Positions 25,976-36,737 of a stretch of DNA of 64,000 nucleotides are shown piece after piece. This DNA comes from Mangifera indica (Eukaryota > Streptophyta > Magnoliopsida > Sapindales > Anacardiaceae), in NCBI RefSeq assembly GCF_011075055.1, contig NC_058153.1:3658001-3722000 (forward strand), in the 5' to 3' direction. The position numbers and the translations under genes are program-made. Each line of letters begins with the position of its first letter. The first letter of the stretch is position 1. A model generated the notes under the pieces. It made no database searches and was not told where the DNA came from. It saw nothing but the letters and a program-made list of their open reading frames with translations.

Positions 25976-27896
25976 CTTGTCTCCCCCGCTAGTTTTCTCC
26001 CTGCTCTTCCCCTTTTCTTCTTCCTTACATATACACTAGACCTAACAATATCTAAGTAGATTACCTCACGTCCAAATTGGGCTGGGAATCTTTCATTCTC
26101 TTCTACTACATGTGACGGAATTGTACCTCCAGGGAGTTCCGCATAAAAGAAACTAAAGTTTTTATTGAACTGTGTCCTCAATGATTTTCTCCCATCAGAG
26201 CTATTATTGGCTGCAAGAGATAAACCAGGAAAAACATATGGTGAAAGTTAAGATACATTAAAGCCTGCTCAAATTAACACTTGAGTGTGTCACTTCCACA
26301 TTGGTTAAGTTGATGTACATTTCTCATAATGGAAACATTATAGCTGGAAAGCCTGAAGAATTAGTACGCACCACAGAATAAAACAAACAGATAAACTTAC
26401 ATTTTAGTCAAAAAATTTAGAACCCCACTTTTCAGCAGCCAAGTTAAATATCACTTGAACAGCAGCTGCTTTGGATGATGGAATAGGTACGGCCTACACA
26501 GACAATAGAAGAAAAAGTAAAGACGAATATAATTACTAAGATTCCATAGATATAACAACAATGCCGCAAGGATCTACATTTCGATTAAAAATAAGAAGTG
26601 CTGATAACAGTGGCCAGTAAAGAATGGAGAAGAGCCCATTAAACTTTGTTGTGCATTATTTATTACATAAGGAAGCAGCACTTTCCTTCAACCATTTGAA
26701 AAGGAAAATTAGGGAAATACAGATGTATCCAAGGTAAGGAAAAAAACACACCTTAATGCTCCACTGACATAAAATATTAGCAGCATCAATAAAATAAACA
26801 ATTAATATGTTAAAACCAGCAGTTACGTATAAGCAATGTATCAGTTCATATATATTATGCATCTGACCAAGACCAACACAATTTAATACCTGAAGATTAG
26901 CATGACTACCACGTTTGGAAACCCATTAAAAAAAACAGTTTCCTTCCCTTGTTTTTTATAATACAGCTTGAGACTGCTTTGGAATTTGCCAAGCTCAATT
27001 TCACTCTCCGGGGAAAGAGAAATGGTATTAGGTGTGTGCTCAACAGGTATTATCAACGCATGATCTTGAACAAGTGGGCCTTTAGGCAAAACACAATAGT
27101 AATGCTCTCCTATGCTAACAACCAGATGTGACTCCACATTTGGGCTTGATAAACAAAACCGGCACTCATTTGACTTGTAATTCAGTTTCAAGATACATCA
27201 TCATTCAAACATTATATACATTTCATTCAGACAAAAAAGTTGCAATGAAATAAGAAAATAAATTTGCATAAGCTAAACAATATGTCAAAGCAGAAAGACT
27301 GAAAGCAAATTGAGATAAAATAAGCAAGAAACCATATTCACAATGGCCTAACCATTCAATTAGAAAACTGTTGCTTAAACAAGACACCAACCTGTTAGCA
27401 GTAGCAATTCCAGATGCAGATCTCCTGTGAGAACGGCTCTCACCTTCCATCTGTAGACTGTGCTTAAAGTTGCACTCTGGGCCCTTTTCACATTTTCCTT
27501 TGATAATAAAATCAAGACAAACACCTCTCAATCATTGTTCTCTTGCATCACCATCATGTCGAAAGTTGCATTTCTCCCCACGAGGACAAGTCCCAGAATA
27601 TATAAATTTAAAACACAGCCTATTGCCGTCACCTCCATATGGTTTCTTTAGCATTAGCAGCTTGATCTACAAGTGTGTATGGAGACAAGGTAGTGTTTGG
27701 AGACTTCATGCTTATCTCAGCAGCAGACATAGTAGATGCCGGAGTAGGAGAGATTGCATGAATAAACTTCTGAAAAGATGATATTGGAACCAAGTGTTAG
27801 AAGAAGTACAAGATGAAGAGAAACTTCTCCAAAAGCAAAAGCAAGTACTGAATTGCCCATAAGCAGTATTATGAAGCACATATCATGCTAAAATGC

Positions 27897-28320
27897 AGAA
27901 AGTGCAGAGGTTCAAACCAATAAGAAATTCAAAAATACAAAGTTCAGCCAAAGGTTTGACTCAATCACTAAGGATGTCAATCGGTACAGGCCATGCCTAG
28001 AGTAGTCAGGGAAGGCTGCACAGTTTTTGTGCAAGCTTCTACATATTTGCAAGCTTGATATTTGTTTTACCTCATACAATTCTTCTAGCAGCCAAAAAAG
28101 ATTCACAAGATAGAGAGTGCAGAGGTCCAAACCAACAAGGAATGCAAAAAAAAAAAAAAAGTTCAGCTGAAGTGTTGTCTCAATCACTATGGATGCCAAT
28201 TGGTACAGGCCAAGCCTAGAGTAGTAAGTGAAGCTACAGAGTCTTCAAGCTTCCACATATTTGCAAACTTGATATTTGTTTTAGTTACTACAGATCTTCT
28301 AGAAACAAACAAAATCCACA
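27897..28320. repeat. Tandem duplication of about 210 bp inside a CwfJ pseudogene A intron
   Basis: Two adjacent units (about 27,897-28,110 and 28,113-28,320) share GTGCAGAGGT(T/C)CAAACCAA, AAAGTTCAGC, CTCAATCACTA.GGATG.CAAT.GGTACAGGCCA.GCCTAGAGTAGT, and CATATTTGCAA.CTTGATATTTGTTTTA in the same order. Each is flanked by a poly-A-like or AAAAT stretch. A further short repeat, CAACTTGCAAGGGATAAT, occurs at about 28,373 and 28,538. The segment lies in the region deleted from copy B. Confidence 0.7.
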
Positions 28321-29384
28321 GCATAGTTTAAAAGATAATGCAAAATATTGAATATGCACATATACATTATACCAACTTGCAAGGGATAATATACCATCGA
28401 GCAACAATGTCTACATTCATTAATCGAAACATCTGGTCACTGCATACAAGCATGATACAGGTATTGATACGGTGCCATGATATAACATGAAACTTTTCAA
28501 CTCATCAAAATGATGAAAACAATTTTATACTTGTTCCAACTTGCAAGGGATAATAATCACACCTGTTTATCCTTGTTTCCAACAGGAGAAACACCCAAAA
28601 GCGAGTCGTGTGAACAACATCAATATTAGAGTTAGGTTCACGAGCATAGAATACTCCCTTAGAACCCGCAATGTGATAGCTTCACAAGGATGACCATTAA
28701 TTAGAAAAAAGGCTTCTATCTGATACAAACAGCAAAGATGTGTTCAATCATAAAGACACAGTCAGCAATAAAAGCATGATGAAGCATACAACAAAGACCT
28801 TATCATAACTTGTTGGGTCAATGAGTCATCATGCTCCTTTTTTTATAATAAACAAATTATTACGTCCCTAGTAATGACCTTTAATTAAGTGTGGACTTAA
28901 ATGGCAGGGAATTCTCAATGCCTTCAAAGAGGGAGATGACAGCTTGGATTAAGAAATTTGAAGAACTCAACAAAGCTTAAGTGTAGGGACATTTACCTGC
29001 AATCTATTTTAATTGTAAAACTATGAGTCTTGGTTTGATAAATCATTTTCATGTGAAAGCCCTCACAAACTTATTTTTGGATTTTTCTGATTTGGGCCAA
29101 AATGCCACTTTCGAATCATGGGAAAATATACTTTACCCCTCAAAATTTAAAATATGATATCTTAGCCCAAAATCAAATGAAATATAGATGCACAATCCAG
29201 TCAAACATGGTAGATATGAAAAGCAACAATTTGAGCCTATATCTTGATAACAATTAGATATAGCCATTAAAGAAACAATACAATTTAATGTAGGATTATG
29301 GTAAAAACTGTTCATCATTCACCCCATACTTTCATCTAATCTAGTAAATGTAGAATCAGTAACTTGCATATAAATTGGATTGGA

Positions 29385-29625
29385 TGCAACATCTCTGGTC
29401 CAATAGTTCAACCTATTGTCAAAATATTATTCACTTTGGACACACAGTCATCTCTCTCATGTTTTACCGATATGAGACCCCTTACGGGATTCAGTGTCCT
29501 CACTGAGGTTCGCTCCACCATCATTTAAAAGGATACACAAAACTACTCTGATACCATTTATAACATCTTTGGTCTAATAGTTCAACTACTATTAAGATAT
29601 TGTCTATTTCAGATATACAGTCTAT
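29385..29625. repeat. Dispersed-repeat fragment with internal duplication in a CwfJ intron
   Basis: The words CATCT.TGGTC.AATAGTTCAAC and a following TATT(G/C)...CA(C/T)A(C/G)AGTC-like stretch occur twice (about 29,390-29,450 and 29,563-29,620). They flank a GC-richer segment, GAGACCCCTTACGGGATTC.. to GGTTCGCTCCACCATC (about 29,474-29,522), which looks like a plant dispersed repeat. It sits in the intron after the exon carrying the TAG. The element family is not identified. Confidence 0.4.
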
Positions 29626-31148
29626 CATGGTTTTATTTTTGAGTTTGTAACTCAAAACATATCTTAACAGTTTAAGAAGCTCATCAACTCTACAAATATA
29701 CAAGCAATAATCTACAAATATCACATACCGTGGCTTGATCTATGCCACCAACTCTGATACAGTAGCATCACTGCCAAGTGAATCTGAGATTCCAGTGGGT
29801 ATGTCAGATGTAGCAGCTCTGTTTGTGACCCCACTTGGCCATTCATTAGTGAGAACTGGTTATGGAAATCAAGTAATCAGACCTTGCTAGTGCTCGCAGA
29901 TGGTCACTTAAAAGACAATTCATTTGCTTTACACAAGAAGTCAAGTATTCCAGGTTCCTCAGCTAGTGCTCGCAGAGCATCAACATCATCTTGACCATAG
30001 GCTCCAAACTGCTGACCATCTGATGATTGCCTACCAGATAAATATACCACAGATAAACCTAAACAGGACCACAGTGGATCAACAATAGAGAATGTATAAG
30101 AAGAATGCTACAAGCTTCAATACATTAGTTTCAATGCACAGGAGTCTAGATATTGTTTTGTCACAATTATAGCACTAAACTTGTTATTCCACAAACCAAA
30201 CAAAACCATGAGCAAAAATTTTTGAGGCATTTGATTCATCATACAAAGACAGTTATTATACATATGGAGACAGTGCTGCTAAAGAAAAATTGTTGTTGAT
30301 TTAACATTTAAAACAAGGTTTAAGGATTATATCCAAAACTGCTCCTGAAAACTCCCAAGCAAAGGATTGTAGATATAATTGAATGCAAAATTAAACCATT
30401 AAATGTACATGAACAGCATACATTATTATATATGATATGAAATGAATACATAAAATTGTGAGATAGAAGGTAAAACTCGTAAAATAAGAGCTTAGACTAG
30501 TAAAATAATATAAGTATGACAATGTAAGCAGTACTACGGTTTGAAGTGAGTTCGTAAAAATCATACCATGGAGAGTGAACTTGCCACTGATTTTCAACCA
30601 GAACAAATTATTGGAAATTTTGAACCCAACCATCTTGAAACCTTGATTGGCGGAGTCCTTAGAAGCATCGATTAGAACCTTGGCAGCACCAACACCGTAG
30701 TCGCTGACAAAGTAGGTCGGAAGAGGAATTTTACAGCGGCCTTGGATATAGTTCATAAACTCCTCCAGCCGGTCAGCTGAGTCCAGGAAAAACTGGCCCA
30801 CACAGAGAAGTGCATCAAACAGACCAGCCGTTTTATTCACCTGGACTCAGCACAAGTACAGGGGAAATGTAAGTATATAAGCCCTATATACGTTAAGTAC
30901 ATAAACTCCATATATGTCTATGCAGCTTTGAGAGAGGGAGGAGAAAGAGAGCGACTGGAGTCGCTTTACTAGCTGGTTCATACGGCCTAAAACGTCGCCG
31001 CAGAGCAGAATTCTTGGATGAGCCATGAGAATGTAGGAGTTTGCACTTTCCACAGTGAGCAAGGAACATGAAAAAGCGGGTTCTTGCATTCATTTTTAGG
31101 TATTCGGGTCGATTACAAGCTTTACCCACAGGCCTCTGTACAACCCAG

Positions 31149-31771
31149 CCAATTTGCAAACCTTGGCACGACTTGTAATTTTGTAAGTTGTGCAAGGATG
31201 GGCAAGCTTTTCTTAAGGGTAGGATCGATCCTCTGATGCCTTTGCATGAAACTTTGATTTATTGTGAAGTCTATTTTTATATTAAACCAATTCAGATTTT
31301 ATAATTAAAAATTATTACTGAAAAATTATTTTAAATATTCACCTTAAGATGATGTAAAATATTTATATATAAAGATTTACTGAAGGTGTTACAATGCCGT
31401 TACCTTAAGTAAGATCTAGAATGCTGCTACTGAAATGTAGGAGGCTAGGAGCATTGTTGGACTATCATCAGCCCACATCCGTGCTCCAACACTGCTGTCT
31501 CATTGGTGCTGTGAGGCCAATGAGACAGCAGCACCAACGTCGTATGAAGAGGACAATCATTAAGATGGATCACGGATGTGGGTTGAAAATTGGCTCGTGT
31601 ATTGGATATGTGATATTCTCAACAGAAGCTCCAGACGTGGGAATTATTTTTCTAGAAACCTGAAGGTTTTTAAATGACTTCCCCTCCCGAAAATTTGATC
31701 ATGATTAATAACTTAATATCACATATACTAAGTCTTGAGTCTTCCAAGTAAGAGTTCTCAAGAGAATCTAT
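31149..31771. other. 623 bp tract almost identical between duplicated units A and B (A copy)
   Basis: Compared base by base by eye with 45,722-46,344, this tract shows one difference (G at 31,227 against A at 45,800). At its right edge identity drops at once: about 15 differences in the next 140 bases. At its left edge there is a mismatch at 31,148, then a roughly 35-base indel slightly further on. The tract lies between the CwfJ start and the NLR 3' end, includes coding-free AT-rich sequence, and carries nested inverted repeats. A recent gene conversion, selection on an RNA, or an assembly artefact could each explain it. Confidence 0.8.
31469..31585. repeat. Nested inverted repeats (possible structured RNA), A copy
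   Basis: The inner stem is perfect over 15 bp: CTGCTGTCTCATTGG at 31,492-31,506 pairs with 31,517-31,531 across a 10-base loop. An outer stem pairs 31,469-31,483 (CAGCCCACATCCGTG) with 31,571-31,585 with a single G-U type mismatch. The two stems are separated by 8 bases on the left and 39 on the right. The same structure is present without change at 46,042-46,158 in unit B. It is about 0.8 kb beyond the NLR stop codon, so it could be in a long NLR 3' untranslated region. Confidence 0.7.
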
Positions 31772-32365
31772 GATGTTTTACATATTCAAAATCGTTAGAA
31801 AAACCTAAATCCATGTAATCCCAAAGCTGCAATATGTTAAAAATATAGGGGTTAACAAAACTAGTGGAGTATTAAAACTTATAAAATAAAGACATGGATT
31901 CAAACCTTTGTTTGTGAAACCCAAAAATTGCCCACTTCAAACAGTGCAAGTTTTCCTGAAATGATGAAAAGCTGAGATTAGAGGGTTTACAAGGTTTATA
32001 TACCAATTAAGAAAACATTGAATCAAGGAGTTTTTTATTACTTGATCTTCACACAGATTTTGTAGGCTATCATGTCAGCTTCTCTTGTACTATAAAACCA
32101 GTTTTTATCGTACATCTATTAGCTTTTGTTTAAACATGTTGTTGACACTCCGAAAATTCAACTTTGTTGATCAATCAAACAATCTTCGTCTAGCAATTTG
32201 CGTATCACTATCAATGTTAAAATGATAAAATCGGAATCAGATGTTAACACTTTGAATTGAAAATAGATGAATAGTTTCTAAAGATTGAACTGGTGGTAGA
32301 AATTTGTAAAATTAAAAAGTAAATTGAATGACCTCATATAGATAATATTAATATGCTTCTCTATC

Positions 32366-35300
32366 CTATTCCTCTTCCTCCGAATCGTAGATGAATTTGC
32401 GATCTATTGCAACATAAGGGATGTTAGCTATCTTAGGCCATTCTCGTCCTTTATCCCTCGTGCACTGTTTTTTCAGCAGGGGACAATTATTAATTCTTAA
32501 ATCCAAAAGTGAGGATGTCAGGCCCTCTGGAAAGGATGAAAGCTGTGGGCAACTATAGATAACCAAAGTTTTAAGAGAAGTTAGGCCTTGAAAACCCCTA
32601 GAAGATAAGTATTTCAAGTTTGGAAAATTTTCAACGTGTAGGTCAATTAAAGAGGTTGGCAGCATCATTCCCATCTCATCTTCTGGAAAAGATACGACAC
32701 CTGGACATCCACCTATACTCAGACTTGTAAGGCAGGTAAGCTTGTGCAATCCCCACTCCTTCAAACTCTTATAGATTTCGAGATTACCATGAACAAAAAG
32801 TGATCTTAGGTTGCCAGGAAAACCTTCTACTGGAAATGATTTGATACTTGGACATCCCTCTATTGAGAAACCTTCGGGACAGCTGAGATTGTGAAAGCCT
32901 TCAGGAAGCTCTTTAAGTTTCTCACATCCTGAGAATGAAATGAATAAATTGGTGTTGGGAAGCCCGCCTTCAGGGAAGCAAACAAGGTTTGGACAGTCGC
33001 CAACTACTAATCGTTGAAGACAGTTAAGATTGTATAGACCCCGAGGCAAGGAACTAAGATTTTTACAATTACAGACATGTATAGAACTGAGAGACATGTT
33101 GTTGTCAAATCTCTCAGCTATTGACGCTAGCATTAAGCAACCACTAATATGAAGAGTTGTGAGTGAAAATGGTAACTGTCCTCTTGAGGATAAAGCCGTG
33201 AGAGAAGGACAGTGGTGAATATCCAAGCGCCCAAGTGCAGATGTCCTGGTGTTGCTAATGAACGCATTTTGCATCATTGAAGATGAAGGAAGAGAAATAT
33301 CCTCTGTATCATCAAACAAAATCTGCAACTTCTCACAATTTGATACTGAGAGACTTTCCAGAGATGGAGGCAGCTGACCCTTGACAATGAATGTCAGAGA
33401 ATGACATTCATTGATCCACAAACTTTCAAGACCAGTATTGCCATGCTTCATTCCCTCTGGTAAGGAAGTTAGCATATAGCATTTTCTAATCTGAAGTGCA
33501 CTTAGATTGGGAAAGAAACTGATCTCTGGAAATGAAACAAGAGTTGGTCAATCGTCAATACAGAGTCTTTTGAGGGAGATGAAGCTATGCAACCCTTGCG
33601 GAGGCTTCTCTAGAGAAATCTCATTAAGCCACAAACATATGAGTTTCTCACAACCCATGATACTTAGTCGTTCCACTTTCTGACACCCTTTCTTTATCCA
33701 ATTACCGAACTCTGAATTTTTTTCTGGAGTCACAGAGGCCAGTGAATTGCAGCCAACCAGATTACTTCCCATTGCCTCTTTGTCTGCATCCTTTTGTAAG
33801 TAGCCGTAAAAGGGATGATGTCTGCTTGAATTCACCAACAATTGAGGGCATTCACGAATTACAAGTTCCTCCAAGGAAGGAAGATTCTCAGGTAATATTC
33901 CTGTGAGTTTGGGGCATTTGACGATTGAAAGCTTGCGGAGGCAAGCGTAAATTCCAGCATGCTCACTTTCTTTCAACGGCTCCCAAAGGTTCCATTCTGG
34001 CAAATATTCAAAACGAAGAGTCTCCAGTGACCGAAAAGGCTTCAAGTTGCTCTGTCCATAAAACTCAGAACCAATACTTATTATTGTTGTCATCCCTTTG
34101 ATAGTGAGATCTTTGAGTGAGCTTAATTTTCCGAGAGAAGGTAAAGATGTACAGTTTACACAGCCCTCCAATCGTAAAACAACCATGTTGGAAAAAGATG
34201 AATCTCCCATCCAAGACGGAAAATTCTTACTGCAGTAGCCTTTAACGGTGAACTCTTTTATATTTTCATATGGTCGAAGCATGTTAAGTACCCTTTCCTC
34301 TCCAGTCTCATCTCTTGAGCCGTCAACATCGTACCCTGATTCTAAATAAAATGGTTCTATATCCATTCTGTCACCATGATACCCCCATTCTAAAGACAAT
34401 ACTTCTATACCTTTTTTATCACTTAATATGGGTTCTCTGATGTCTTGAGAATTAGTTACATTCACTAATCCTGAAATGTAAAGTGTCCCAGTAAGAAACT
34501 TCAAATCTTTCAAATCTTTCAAGCAAGATCCGTTATTCTTACCCACAATAAAATTAGACAAAGTCCGTAAACATCTCAATTTTTTTATTCCCAATGGCAT
34601 TTCTTTTATCTGATTTGCATATCTAATGTTAAGGTGACGTAGATTGATCAAGTGTATCATGTCAGACAACTTCATGAGGTAAAAACATCCTTCTAAGATC
34701 AAACTTTGCAAGTTGAATAGAGAACTTGTTGATTTGGGTAAAGTTTTTATCCTAGTGTAAGAAAGATCAAGGTATCTCAAGTGTTTCAATTTTCCAATTG
34801 AATCAGGAATCTTTACAATATAATACCTTTTTAAAGACAACACCCTCAATTTTTTTAACCTTAACAGCAGATTAGGGAGTACCAGATTTGCCATATAATG
34901 ATGATAACGGGAATTAGCATCATGTAAGAGTACACGGAGAAAAGTTCTCAACTGCTTGAACTCAATGAAATCCTCAAATTTCTTTCTACCATCATAATCA
35001 ATAGAAATATAAGAAGAATGGCGTACCCTTTCAAAATTTTGTATTTGCTTGTTTGCACCCAGTCCATCTTCCATCCTAAAACTTGCTTCTCCAGACGCCC
35101 ATTCCGCCAAATCGTTGACAAGGTCATGCATTATAAATCTAGAATTGTTAGCATTTGACTGTTGAAAAATTGACCTTGCAACAAGATCACGAAAATACTC
35201 ACAACCCAAATCTTCCAATTGTTTGTGATCTTCCGATTCTTGAATAAGACCTTCCGCCAACCATAAAAAGACAACTTCTTTTTCTTCAAATTCATAATCT

Positions 35301-36634
35301 TTCGGTAGAATTGAACAATAAGCAAAACATGTCTTGATATGTGCAGGAAGGTGGTGATAGCTTAGCTTCAAAACAGGTGGTATCCCCTTTTCAACAGGTA
35401 AATCCCAAATTTTGCTATTCAATATATCAATCCAACCATCATCATACCTCCTCTTTGAGTGTAGAAGGCCACCAAGAGTCCTTGCTGCCAACGGCAAACC
35501 TTTGCACTTTTCAACTACTTTCTGACGAATCTGCTCTAAATTTGGAAATTCAGCAATATCTCTTCCTCGAAATGCATGCTTCATGAAAACGGACCAGCAA
35601 TCATGCTCTGATAGAAGTTTTAAGTTGTAATAGTCACCGGAGGCTACTGTTAATGCAACTTTTTCATCGCGTGTTGTCACAATGATTTTACTTCCAATTG
35701 CTCCAGCCATAAAGGGAGATTTCAAATTTTCCCAGAAGTCATAATCACTGGTCCAAACATCATCCAAAACCAGTAAGAACCTTTTATCAGCAATTTCCTC
35801 TTTTAGTTTAAGCTGCACTTGATTCAGATCCTTCAAATCACAAGGTGAGAGAGTTATGGACTCGAGAATTGCTTTTGAGATTCTCAAAATATCGGAATCG
35901 TCAGAGACACAAACCCATGCTTTTATGTCAAACTTGAAATCTTCCAATTCCTTGTCATTGTTATACACAAGCCGGGCAAGTGTCGTTTTGCCAAGGCCTC
36001 CCATGCCAACAATGGGAATAACAAGGAAGTTAGCTCCACTTGATTCAGCAGTTGACATCATTTCGATTATTTTCTTTTTATCTTCATCTCTGCCGTAAAC
36101 AGCAGGTTCAGTTGGCAAACATGTAGTTGGTGGAAGTCTTTGTTGTTCAGTAGAGGACGGCCGTCCAGTAATAATCTTCAATCCAAGATCAGTTCTTAGT
36201 TTGAAGAGTCCTTCCATCCGGCAAGTAATATCTTTTATCTTTGACCCCATGCTAACTTTAGACTTAATAGCACTTGGGCTCAAAGTATTGATTTTGTTGA
36301 AGCAAGCAGGAATGCAGCTCAGAATCTTACTAGTGCTGGCCTGATCTTCAGCCTCCAACTTGCGGCCTAAAGCATCAGTTGCAAACTCATCTAGTATGTC
36401 CTCCACATCATAAGCCAAGTCTTTGAGATTGTCCAGCCACCGTTTCACAGCCCTGTTGGTCAGTTGCTTCTCCTCGGCATCATTGAGTACTGCTTCGATC
36501 ATCTTCAACGTTTCTTCCCACTTCTTTAGCTTCGAACCAACCCCCTCCTGAAAGGCAAATTTCAGCAACTCCCTGGACGCCAGCTTGTCAAACAGCACCT
36601 GAAGAAAAGCAGAAAGAAAGAGCTCCGCCACCAT
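32366..36634 (-). pseudogene. CC-NB-LRR resistance gene, copy A, with one in-frame stop
   Basis: The frame reads from MVAELFLSAFLQVLFDKLAS (36634) through a coiled-coil domain (DLAYDVEDILDEFATDAL), NB-ARC with P-loop GMGGLGKTT, kinase-2 LLVLDDVW, GSKIIVTTRD, GLPLAARTLGG, CFAYCSILP and MHDLVNDLAEWASGE, and then many leucine-rich repeats. This is the RPP13-like protein 1 type of CNL, an intracellular immune receptor. At 33548-33550 a TGA replaces the TGC (Cys) of copy B; the frame stays open on both sides (1,028 residues before the stop, 393 codons after, counting the terminal stop). It lacks the 47-codon LRR duplication of copy B and has about 16 extra residues (near YHGDRMDIEPFYLES). Just upstream a MULE (36738-39505) cuts it off from its old promoter. 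It could still make a truncated protein, but both lesions suggest decay. An alternative in-frame ATG lies at 36733. Confidence 0.88.
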
Positions 36635-36737
36635 GATTAAGTCTTCAGAAACCGAATTAGTTACCAAGAGAAGAAAGAAAATGATGAATAAGCAAGCAAG
36701 AGATAATGCTTTTGTTTCTCTATGGACAAACAATAAT

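Larger units (their letters stand above)
25022..31026 (-). pseudogene. CwfJ-domain / CCCH zinc-finger protein pseudogene, copy A (CWF19L1-like)
   Basis: Remnant exons run in family order: start MAHPRILLCGDVLGR (from 31026), 30567-30840, 29933-30058, 29729-29855, about 28571-28664, 27392-27769 with two CCCH fingers (C-x8-C-x5-C-x3-H: LCFKF..RH and VCLDF..KH), 26890-27173 with the CwfJ N-part (ECRFCLSSP, LPKGPLVQDHALIIPVEH), 26401-26493, 26065-26210 with ENERFPAQFGREV, and 25022-25144 ending EEFDPNQ. The family (plant C3H64 type, human CWF19L1, yeast Drn1) is linked to spliceosome recycling and lariat debranching. Lesions: intron 1 donor is CT not GT (30950-30951); GAG to TAG at 29740-29742; a frameshift near 28597-28601; TGA at 27532-27534 where Cys is expected; a frameshift near 27645-27651; a lost base at the T8 run 26928-26935; and an extra T at 26410-26415 leading to a stop. 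The exon 6/7 phase is also unresolved. Domain calls are firm; loss of function is inferred from many independent lesions. Confidence 0.85.

Noticed and set aside
25719..26181. Overlapping frames on both strands around CwfJ exon 9
   Set aside because: The minus-strand frame is the real exon 9 reading through its GT donor into the intron; the plus-strand frame has no domain.
31492..31531. Inner hairpin as a microRNA precursor
   Set aside because: The stem is only 15 bp with a 10-base loop, shorter than plant precursors need, and the outer stem is joined by a very asymmetric internal loop. Kept only as a possible structured RNA.
31421..31663. Identical 80-codon plus-strand frames in both units (also 45,994-46,236)
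   Set aside because: The identity extends well beyond the frame into AT-rich flanks, and the frame runs through the inverted repeats. The conservation therefore does not point to a protein, and the translation resembles no family.
35341..36098. Plus-strand frames antisense to the NLR genes (also 50,009-51,298)
   Set aside because: They are shadows of the conserved NB-ARC coding strand, occur at matching places in both copies, and lack any domain of their own.
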